From the NCBI RefSeq assembly GCF_014202425.1, contig NZ_JACHGT010000005.1:434001-498000 (forward strand): a stretch of 64,000 bases of DNA, given 5' to 3'. The position numbers and the translations under genes were made by a program. Below, one piece after another: positions 40,132 to 47,534 of the stretch. Source of the stretch: Phytomonospora endophytica. Its GTDB lineage: Bacteria > Actinomycetota > Actinomycetes > Mycobacteriales > Micromonosporaceae. Numbering within the stretch: the stretch's first letter is position 1; every line of letters begins with the position of its first letter. The notes beneath the pieces are model-generated. The model was not told the origin of the DNA, ran no database searches, and saw only the letters and a program-made list of their open reading frames with translations.

Positions 40132-41181
40132 ATGACCAGTCACCGCATCGCCGTCATCCCGGGCGACGGGATCGGGCGCGAAGTCGTCCCGGCCGCCCGC
40201 GCGGTCCTCGACGCCGTCGCCGCGCGGCACGCCCTCGGCCTCGACTACGTCGAGTTCGACTGGTCGTGCGCCGGATACCTCCGCGAGGGGGCCATGATGC
40301 CGCCCGACGGGCTGGACCTGCTGCGCCCCTTCGACGCGATCTTCCTCGGCGCCGTCGGGGATCCGCGCGTCGCCGACCACGTGTCGCTGTGGGGTCTGCT
40401 CATCCCGATCCGCCGGGCCTTCCGCCAGTACGTCAACCTGCGTCCGGCGCGGCTGTTCCCCGGCGTCGAGGGCCCGCTGCGCACCGACGCCCCCATCGAC
40501 CTGGTCGTCGTCCGCGAGAACGTCGAGGGCGAGTACAGCGAGATCGGCGGGCGCCTCTCGCGCGGCTTCCCCGACGAGATGGCCGTCCAGGAGTCGGTGT
40601 TCACCCGCCCCGGCGTGACCCGGATCGTCGACTACGCCCTGGCCTTGGCCGCGAACCGTTCCGGGCGGCTGGTCTCGGCGACCAAGTCGAACGGCATCGT
40701 CCACACCATGCCCTTCTGGGACGAGGTCGTCGCCGAGCGCGCCGAGAACTCCGTCGTCGAGGTGACCCGTGAGCACATCGACGCCCTGTGCGCCAAGGTC
40801 GTCCTCGACCCGGGCCGTTTCGACGTGATCGTCGGCTCGAACCTCTTCGGCGACATCCTCAGCGATCTCGCCGCCGCCGTCACCGGCAGCATCGGCATGG
40901 CGCCGTCGGCGAACCTCAACCCGGAGCGCGAGTTCCCCTCGATGTTCGAGCCGGTGCACGGTTCCGCGCCCGACATCGCCGGGCGCGGGGTGGCCAACCC
41001 GATCGGCGCGATCTGGTCGGCGGCGATGATGCTCGACCACCTCGGCCACCCCGGGGCCGCCGCCGAGATCGTCGGCGCGATCGCCGCGACCCTCGCCGAG
41101 GGCCGCGTCCGCACGCCCGACCTCGGCGGCGAGGCCACCACCGGGGAGTTCACCGACGCCGTCGTGGCGGCCCTCGGCTGA
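40132..41181 (+). CDS. Tartrate dehydrogenase/decarboxylase-type enzyme (isocitrate/isopropylmalate DH family)
   Basis: 349 residues, ATG at 40132. N-terminal IAVIPGDGIGREVVPAA is the nucleotide-edge motif of beta-decarboxylating dehydrogenases. YLREGAMMPPDGLDLLRPFDA, FLGAVGDPRVADHVSLWGLL and IRRAFRQYVNLRPARLF are characteristic of tartrate dehydrogenase (TtuC) and D-malate dehydrogenase (DmlA). Catalytic Tyr (EGEYSEIGG), Lys (SATKSNGI) and metal Asp residues (SDLAAAVTG) are present. The enzyme oxidises tartrate or D-malate with NAD+ and Mn2+. Context: LysR and Na+-dicarboxylate transporter. Confidence 0.9.
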   Translation: MTSHRIAVIPGDGIGREVVPAARAVLDAVAARHALGLDYVEFDWSCAGYLREGAMMPPDGLDLLRPFDAIFLGAVGDPRVADHVSLWGLLIPIRRAFRQYVNLRPARLFPGVEGPLRTDAPIDLVVVRENVEGEYSEIGGRLSRGFPDEMAVQESVFTRPGVTRIVDYALALAANRSGRLVSATKSNGIVHTMPFWDEVVAERAENSVVEVTREHIDALCAKVVLDPGRFDVIVGSNLFGDILSDLAAAVTGSIGMAPSANLNPEREFPSMFEPVHGSAPDIAGRGVANPIGAIWSAAMMLDHLGHPGAAAEIVGAIAATLAEGRVRTPDLGGEATTGEFTDAVVAALG

Positions 41182-41184
41182 GGG

Positions 41185-44100
41185 CTAGGGGATCTCGCGG
41201 TAACCGGCGCCGGTCTTCGCCTCCACCAGGCTCGCCGCCTTCTTCGCGCCCTTCACCGGGTCCATCCGCTTCGTGCTCACCTTGCCCGGAGAGCCGAGTC
41301 GCCCGTAGCGGGTCGCCAGTACGCCGTTGGTCTCGTCCCAGTACAGCTCCCAGAACTTCGCGTCCGGGCCCGAGCGCCACTCGAAGTAGCGGGACTCGGC
41401 GGCGGCGTTCACGTGCTGCCCGAAGTAGAGCCGTTCGACCAGGTGCGTCGACGCCTTCACCGCCTGGGTGAACTCGCTCAGAAAGGACGTCGCCAGCATC
41501 CACGACAGCGACCGTTCCCACCAGATGTGGCGTTCGTGGTCGTAGACGTGGGTGAAGACGCGGTCGTCGTCGGTCTCGTGATCGGTGGCCAGGAGCGTGA
41601 GCAGCTCGCCGTCCGACTTCTCGGCCACCACGTCCAGCTCGTCATAGACGTCGGTGTTCAGGCGGTAGGACTGCGCCTTGTAGATCGCGCCGACCGCGTC
41701 GGCGGCGGGCCTGCGCGTGAGCATCTCGGTGGGGGAGAGGACCCGGCAGCCGCGCCCGCCGATCGACCAGGACGCGTGCCCGACCCGGCGCCAGAAGTCG
41801 CGCAGCACCTCGGGAACCGGGGTCCTGCGAGTCGCCTCGTAGGCCGCGATCTCCTCGTCGGGCACGCCCGAGCCGATCTCGACGGTGAGGTCGGCCAGAC
41901 CCGGCACGTGCGAGAGGTACCCGTACTCGCGCAGACCGTCGGCGAACACGGCCAGCGCCTCGACGTGCCACACCGGGTCCCGGCTGTCGTCGCGGGCGCG
42001 GTCGTCGAGCCATTCGGCGACCGTCAGGTCCTCCGGGCGCCGCCTGGATCCGACCCACTCCAGGCAGCCGAGCGCGCCCCCGGCGGCGAGCAGGTCGATC
42101 TCCCGGCGCTCGTGGGCGGCGACGGCCGCCGCGCGGTCGGGGAAGAAGTCGCCGTCGTACTCGATGCGGCCCTCGTGGACGAACAGGACGGCGCTGTCGT
42201 GTTCTCGGTGGTAGCCGCGGTGGACGGCGCCCTTTTCGGGGACGTACCAGGGGTCGGTCTCGGTGAGGCGGGCCGCGGTGAGGCTCGCCCGCATCCGCGC
42301 GAAGGCCTCGTGGGCGCCTTCGGCGAAGCGCAGCACGCGGGTGGTGAAGCGCCCGTTGTTGACGCCGGCGCTGTGGGCGATGGTGTCGCGATAGCGGACC
42401 AGTTCGGTGAACTCGGAGGCCGTCGCGGTCCAGAACAGGGCGCGCTCGGACACCTCGGTGACCCCGGTCAGGGCCGACGGCCCACCGGGGACGAGGGTGA
42501 ACGGCGGCGGCACGACCGCATAGCCGTCGAAGGCGTGCGCGCGTCCGTCGGTGTCGGCGAACCAGACCTCGCCGGTCGCCTTGTCGTGCATCAGCCGCAG
42601 CGCGACGGTCGCGCCGGTGAGCGTGCCGAGGTCCTCGTCCTTGAGCCTGGCCAGGGGCTTGCCCTTGACGCGGGCCGCCCGTCCTTTCTCGATCAGCGTC
42701 GCGCGGGCGGCGTCGGCGGTGCCGGACAGGGCGGCCGCCAGCCGGGAGCGCGAGTCCTCGTCCTCGAAAGGGCTCGTCCAGGAGCGGAGGTGCGGTGGCC
42801 CGGCCGGAGCCTGGATCGCCTGGGCGAGCGGCCATGCCCGCCGCACGAGCGCGTAGTGGCCGGTGTCGAGCGCCGCGCGGATGCCGACGATCAGCGCGTA
42901 GGCGAAGAAGCCGTCGGTGGGCGGCCCGGCGGGCGTGTCCCAGCCGGAGATCTCCTCCAGCAGCGACACCAGCGGCCAGACCTTCTCGACGTGCCGGTCG
43001 AGTGTGTAGGCGTACAACCCGGCGGCGTGGTGGTCGCGGCTTTCCCGCAGGCGCGCCGTGATCGCCTCGTGCGCGGCCTCGTTCCAGGTCTCGGCGAGGG
43101 CGTTGGCGGCTCGCCAGTAGGACCGGCGCTCGGTGAACAGTCGGTCGATCAGCGCCGTGCGGGCGGCGGGAGTGTCGAGGTTGCGCAGGATGGCGTAGAG
43201 GTCGGCGACGAGGTCTTCGAGGTTGTCGTCCTCGGTCTGGCCGTGGTCGAAGACGCGTCCGCCTTTCGGTTCGGAGGCGGCGTAGCGGGCTCCGTAGCGG
43301 TCCAGTGCCTCGATCACGAAGTCCTCGACGGCGGGATGGCCGAAGCGGTAGAGCTGGTGCCCGGCGGAGCTTCGCACCTGGATGCTGGGGTGTTCGAGCC
43401 TGCTCCGGATCATCGCGCGGATCGCGCGGTGGGCCTGGTCGGCGTCGAGTCTCGGGATGACGCAGTGTTCGGGTTCGAGGGGGTAGAAGAGCTCGTTCCA
43501 CAGTGGTGTGAGGGCGGTGCGGGGACCGTCGCCTTCGGCGGCCGCCATGAACGGACCGAAGATCCGCTCCTCGTGGGCGAAGGGCCCGAGCGCGCGCAGC
43601 GCGGCCTTCTTGATGTTCTCGGCGTGCATGCCGGCGAGGAAGTCCCCCTCGTCGGGGTCGGGCGTGTCGAGGACCAGCCGGAGGAGGATCTCGGTGACCG
43701 GGTCGTCGGCCGAGCCGACGCGGGCGGCGAGCGCTTCGATCAGCGGCTCCACCTCGTTCTCGGGCAGCATCGCCAGGCAGGACGCGGCGAGGGTGACGCC
43801 GTCGGCGTCGCCGGAGTCCAGGACGACCCGGACCGCCCAGGACATGGCGCCCAGCAGTTCCGTGTCGGTGTCACCGCGCATGAGGACGCGGCGTGCGATG
43901 ACGCGGGCGAGTGCCGGATCGTCGACGGTGGCGAGGATCTCGGCGGTGTCCTCGGGAGCGTCGATGATCTTTTTGAGGACCCGGGAGGAGACCTGCCCGT
44001 CGGCTTCGGCTCGGGTGAGGTCGTTGTCGGTCATGAACACCGGTTCGCCGGTGCGCTCCTGGACGTCGCGTACGGCGGCGAGGACGGCCCGCTGGTGGGA

Positions 44101-45246
44101 GTCCTTGGTGAGCAGCCATGCGACGGCGGCGGTGAGGGCGGTGATGTCGCCGGTGACCGGGCGGGCCCACTCCAGGGCCCAGTTGGCGAGGGTCCATGAG
44201 CCGGTCAGGGACGGGAGCGCGGCGACGAGCGCGTCGGCGGCGGGGCTGTGTGTTGTGCCCGGGGCGCGGGAGTCGAGGAGGGCGCGCAGGGCGGTGCGGG
44301 TCAGGCCGTCGTCCATGCGGTCGACGGCGGCGGCCACGGTCGCGCTGTCGAGTGACTCGTCGGCGAGGGCGGCGGCGACGTCGAGCGCGCGGAGGAGCGG
44401 ATGGGTGCCGGGTGAGATCTCGGCGGCCAGGACCGCGGCCGGGCCGTCACCGAGGTCGTCTTTACGGATGTGGGCGGCCAGCATCGAGCGCCTGGCCCGG
44501 AACCCCGGGACGAGCGGGACGTCCCCGTCGAGGCCGAGTGCGCCGAAGGTTCCGGCGAAGGACCTGACGAGCTCGGGGCCGTCGAGCGCGGCGAGGACAC
44601 GCTCGCGTTCGGCGTCCATGGCGAGGATCGAGGTGTGCAGCAGCCAGTAGACCGCCAGGTGCGGATCCGTGCCGAGACCGGCGATCTCGGCGTCGAGGGC
44701 GGTGCGCGCGCTCTTCTGGGAGGGCCAGGCCTCGATGTAGTGGCCGGCGGCGTTCCCGGCGAGATCGGTGTCGCTCTGGATCGGCCTGCCGTGCTGGGTC
44801 AGGGGTTGCGCCAGCAGCCACACCAGCCATTGGTAGCGCCCGGCGAGTTCCACAGTGGACACCGCGCGGCCGTGTGGGGGAGGTTCGCCGACGGCGTGGG
44901 CCCCGAAGCCGTCGTCCTCGCCGGCGTCTCGGTCCCGCAGGAAGGAGGGCCAGTCGGCGATGGAGTTCAGGCGGTGGTGGATCTCGCGGGTCTCGTGGTC
45001 CTGCCACCAGATCGCGCCGCCGCCGCGCAGGTCGACGAGCGTGTAGTCGTCGCCGTGGTCGTCGATGATCGCGAAACCGGCCAGGGTCTTGTCGATGGCG
45101 CCGAAGTAGGCGTGGTTCGGGCGGAGGTGCGCCGTCACCGGATCGGGCTCACCCGGCTCGGTGAGTCGTTCGGTGATGGCGGCGGCGACCTCGGGCGGGA
45201 CCGGCATGCCGTAGAAGCGGTCGAGGGACCCGTGGGGGTGGGCCAT
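41185..45246 (-). CDS. Giant WGR-domain protein with SMI1/KNR4-like and HEAT-repeat regions
   Basis: 1353 residues, ATG at 45246. N-terminal 110 residues (LDRFYGMPVPPEVAAAI, GFAIIDDHGDDYTLVDL, then WQDHETREIHHRL) resemble an SMI1/KNR4 fold. A long helical solenoid (about 120-880) reads like HEAT repeats (ALDRYG, AIRAMIRSRLEHPSIQVRSSAGHQLY). A second SMI1/KNR4-like part is near 1130-1220 (LADLTVEIGSGVPDEEIAAYE). The C-terminus ends in a WGR domain (LYWDETNGVLATRYGRLGSPGK). WGR domains occur in PARPs and MolR-like proteins and bind nucleic acid or act in interaction; SMI1/KNR4 proteins include immunity factors. No enzyme motif was seen. Monocistronic or last in the upstream operon. Confidence 0.8.
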   Translation of the reverse strand: MAHPHGSLDRFYGMPVPPEVAAAITERLTEPGEPDPVTAHLRPNHAYFGAIDKTLAGFAIIDDHGDDYTLVDLRGGGAIWWQDHETREIHHRLNSIADWPSFLRDRDAGEDDGFGAHAVGEPPPHGRAVSTVELAGRYQWLVWLLAQPLTQHGRPIQSDTDLAGNAAGHYIEAWPSQKSARTALDAEIAGLGTDPHLAVYWLLHTSILAMDAERERVLAALDGPELVRSFAGTFGALGLDGDVPLVPGFRARRSMLAAHIRKDDLGDGPAAVLAAEISPGTHPLLRALDVAAALADESLDSATVAAAVDRMDDGLTRTALRALLDSRAPGTTHSPAADALVAALPSLTGSWTLANWALEWARPVTGDITALTAAVAWLLTKDSHQRAVLAAVRDVQERTGEPVFMTDNDLTRAEADGQVSSRVLKKIIDAPEDTAEILATVDDPALARVIARRVLMRGDTDTELLGAMSWAVRVVLDSGDADGVTLAASCLAMLPENEVEPLIEALAARVGSADDPVTEILLRLVLDTPDPDEGDFLAGMHAENIKKAALRALGPFAHEERIFGPFMAAAEGDGPRTALTPLWNELFYPLEPEHCVIPRLDADQAHRAIRAMIRSRLEHPSIQVRSSAGHQLYRFGHPAVEDFVIEALDRYGARYAASEPKGGRVFDHGQTEDDNLEDLVADLYAILRNLDTPAARTALIDRLFTERRSYWRAANALAETWNEAAHEAITARLRESRDHHAAGLYAYTLDRHVEKVWPLVSLLEEISGWDTPAGPPTDGFFAYALIVGIRAALDTGHYALVRRAWPLAQAIQAPAGPPHLRSWTSPFEDEDSRSRLAAALSGTADAARATLIEKGRAARVKGKPLARLKDEDLGTLTGATVALRLMHDKATGEVWFADTDGRAHAFDGYAVVPPPFTLVPGGPSALTGVTEVSERALFWTATASEFTELVRYRDTIAHSAGVNNGRFTTRVLRFAEGAHEAFARMRASLTAARLTETDPWYVPEKGAVHRGYHREHDSAVLFVHEGRIEYDGDFFPDRAAAVAAHERREIDLLAAGGALGCLEWVGSRRRPEDLTVAEWLDDRARDDSRDPVWHVEALAVFADGLREYGYLSHVPGLADLTVEIGSGVPDEEIAAYEATRRTPVPEVLRDFWRRVGHASWSIGGRGCRVLSPTEMLTRRPAADAVGAIYKAQSYRLNTDVYDELDVVAEKSDGELLTLLATDHETDDDRVFTHVYDHERHIWWERSLSWMLATSFLSEFTQAVKASTHLVERLYFGQHVNAAAESRYFEWRSGPDAKFWELYWDETNGVLATRYGRLGSPGKVSTKRMDPVKGAKKAASLVEAKTGAGYREIP

Positions 45247-45334
45247 GGTGGTCCTTTTCAGCGTCGAAAGGGAACCGCGCGGGGATCGCGGTGTCTCGCC
45301 GGGACCATAGCGTCCATGTATGACAGCGCTTTTC

Positions 45335-45970
45335 TCAGAACGCGGCGATGCTCTTCGGGGCCCGTTCGGCGCGGCTGAGGGAGCGCATCACCGCGGTTGG
45401 TCCGTGCCGCCGTGCGGCGAGGCGGGTGAGGAGCCGCAGCACGATGTCCACACTGGACTCGCTGAGGCGGGGGGTGGGCACGCCGATGCTGACGGCGAGG
45501 TCGTCGGAGTGCACGGCGAGTTCCATCATGCGGGTGACGAGCAGGTCTTCGAGGGTCAGCGACCACGGGCCCCACAGGGGGATGCGGACCGGTCGCTCGA
45601 TGGGTGTCGCGGCGAGGCTCACGGCCAGTCCGATGATGGCCGCGTCGACGGCACCCGCCAGGGCCTTCGGGCCTTCGGCGGCGGTCTCCTCGCCGCTGTC
45701 ACGGATGCGGACGTTGATGTCGGCGTCGAGGTCGGCGCCGATCCATGCCACGTGCGCGTAGTGGTCGAGCAGCCCGATCGTCGGTTCGGCCGGGACGGGC
45801 GCGTCGAGGATCCGGGGAAGCGCGAGGACCTGGTAGGCGAGGTGCCCGGCGAGGCCGCCGACGCTGAACTCGGGCAGCGCGCTCGGCTCCGGCCAGGCGC
45901 GGGCGACCGCGGGATGGCGCAGGAAGCGGGCGGCGACGCGTGCGGTGTCGAGGAAGTCGTCACCGATCAT
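45335..45970 (-). CDS. Mycothiol-dependent maleylpyruvate isomerase family protein
   Basis: 211 residues from the ATG at 45970 (longer readings run into the upstream gene). DinB-like four-helix bundle with the family's metal ligands: His in VGGLAGHLAYQ and the ELAVHSDDLA motif (Glu, His, Asp). Members bind zinc and use mycothiol, the actinobacterial thiol, as cofactor for isomerisation or S-transfer. It starts five bases after the RraA-family gene ends, so the two are co-transcribed. Exact substrate unknown; the family is large and mostly uncharacterised. Confidence 0.85.
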   Translation of the reverse strand: MIGDDFLDTARVAARFLRHPAVARAWPEPSALPEFSVGGLAGHLAYQVLALPRILDAPVPAEPTIGLLDHYAHVAWIGADLDADINVRIRDSGEETAAEGPKALAGAVDAAIIGLAVSLAATPIERPVRIPLWGPWSLTLEDLLVTRMMELAVHSDDLAVSIGVPTPRLSESSVDIVLRLLTRLAARRHGPTAVMRSLSRAERAPKSIAAF

Positions 45971-45975
45971 GGGTC

Positions 45976-46683
45976 TCACTCCTCTATCGCTCCGCCGATG
46001 GACCGCAGGTGTTCCCGGAAGGTGAGCGCCGGGTTCTTCTCCCGCCGTTCCAGGAAGCGCCCGAAGAGGAGCTGGCCGCGCAGTCCGGCGCCGTCGCGGA
46101 TCCGGGCGGCCTGCCGGCGTTCGGTGTCGCGGATCTTCTCGGCGAGGTTGAGGAGTTCGCCGACGCGTTCGGCCGGGACGAACAGGGCGCCGTCCTCGTC
46201 GGCGAAGGCGAGGTCGCCGGTGTCGACGGTCCATTCGCCGACCTTGGCGGAGGTGAGGGCGTCCTCGGCGCGTTCGGTGGGGGCGAGCGGTCCGGTCGGG
46301 ATGGCGCCGAGGCTGAAGACGGGCAGGCCGATGGCGGTGACGTCGAGGGTGTCGCGGTGCAGCCCCCAGACGATCACGCCGGCCAGTTCGGCCGCGGCGA
46401 CCTCGGCGACGATCAGGTCGCCGATGCAGCTCTCGTCGAGGCGGCCGCCGTTGTCGGCGACGAGCACGTCTCCCGGGCGCGATTCCTCAAGGGCCTCCAG
46501 GAACACGTCCACGCTGCCGGCGTGCCGGGTGGGCAGGACCCGGCCGGCCGCGCGCATGCCGGGCGCGACCGGTTTCGTGCCGGCGGGGGCGCAGCGGACC
46601 GGCACACCGTCTCGGACGCACGCGTCGGCGATGTGGGCGGTGGTCAGTGTCGCGAAGCGGTCGGCGAGCTCGGTGGGCGTCAT
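45976..46683 (-). CDS. RraA/HMG-aldolase family protein
   Basis: 235 residues, ATG at 46683. The RraA-like core has ADACVRDG near residue 20, VLVADNGGRLDESCIGDLI (about 73-91), and GVIVWGLHRDTLDV with the Arg-Asp pair used for metal/oxaloacetate binding in HMG/CHA aldolases. Family members are 4-carboxy-4-hydroxy-2-oxoadipate aldolase, oxaloacetate decarboxylase or the RNase E inhibitor RraA; with catabolic neighbours the aldolase or decarboxylase role is more likely. An extra C-terminal helical extension (about 190-235) with basic residues is present. Operon with isochorismatase and mycothiol-isomerase genes. Confidence 0.88.
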   Translation of the reverse strand: MTPTELADRFATLTTAHIADACVRDGVPVRCAPAGTKPVAPGMRAAGRVLPTRHAGSVDVFLEALEESRPGDVLVADNGGRLDESCIGDLIVAEVAAAELAGVIVWGLHRDTLDVTAIGLPVFSLGAIPTGPLAPTERAEDALTSAKVGEWTVDTGDLAFADEDGALFVPAERVGELLNLAEKIRDTERRQAARIRDGAGLRGQLLFGRFLERREKNPALTFREHLRSIGGAIEE

Positions 46684-46738
46684 GCGGGCTCCTTCTCTCC
46701 GTGTTGACGGTAGAGGAGCCCGTGCCGCGCGGGAAGCG

Positions 46739-47413
46739 TCAGCGCGCGGCGGCGATGAGTTCGAGGACCTCGGCGGTGGTGCGGACGTCGCCGAAGGAGC
46801 GGTAGACCGTTCGCAGGGTGGCGTTGTGGGCGCGGTCGTCGAGGCCGGCGGTCGCGTCGGCGATCATGATGACGCGGTGGCCGGTTGTCGCGGCGTCGCG
46901 GGCGGTGGACTCGCAGCAGACGCTGGTGACGGTTCCGGTGACCACGACGGTGTCGATGCCGCGTGCCTCCAGCTGCGGGGGGAGGTCGCTGAGGCCGGGG
47001 AAGAAGGCGCTCGACGCCGACTTCTCGGCCCACACGTCCCCGTCGCGGGAGTCGAGGCCGTGCCAGAGCCGTTCGCGCGGAGTTCCCGTGCCTCCCGAGG
47101 CGGCGAACAGCCGCGCGAGCTCGGGACCGTAGAAGCCGGTCTCCCACGCGGTGGGCTCGTGGACCTTCGGCAGCACCCAGGCGACCGTGCCCCCGGCGTC
47201 GCGCAGGGCCGTCGCGAGCCCGTTGATCGCCGGGATCGCGCCCTGGCAGTGGCTGGATTCGGCGACGAAGAAGCCGACCATGTCGACCACGACCAGCGCG
47301 GTGCGGGCGGGATCGACGGTGCCGTAGGCGAAGCGGCTCCCGCGACGGGACTCCTGCCGTGCGTATTCGCGCTCGTCGATGGACCAGTCGTGGGTGCGGG
47401 GGGCGGCGGTCAT
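46739..47413 (-). CDS. Isochorismatase-like cysteine hydrolase
   Basis: 224 residues from the ATG at 47413. Catalytic triad typical of the family: Asp44 (VVVDMVGFF), Lys131 (AEKSASSAF) and Cys166 in TVTSVCCEST followed by ARDA. The family includes nicotinamidase, N-carbamoylsarcosine amidase and maleamate amidohydrolase; all cleave an amide or ether via a Cys thioester. It heads an operon with RraA-type and maleylpyruvate-isomerase-type genes, compatible with ring-cleavage product catabolism. Divergent from the STAND ATPase gene. Confidence 0.92.
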   Translation of the reverse strand: MTAAPRTHDWSIDEREYARQESRRGSRFAYGTVDPARTALVVVDMVGFFVAESSHCQGAIPAINGLATALRDAGGTVAWVLPKVHEPTAWETGFYGPELARLFAASGGTGTPRERLWHGLDSRDGDVWAEKSASSAFFPGLSDLPPQLEARGIDTVVVTGTVTSVCCESTARDAATTGHRVIMIADATAGLDDRAHNATLRTVYRSFGDVRTTAEVLELIAAAR

Positions 47414-47534
47414 CGGAGGAGTATGGCAGGCCCACGGGGCCCGGCCGCGTTGACCGTTGGGACGATCCACATGCGACGGACGGTGACTACTGTGGAGCTG
47501 CATTTCACGGTGGACCGAAAAGAGCAGCGGCCGG

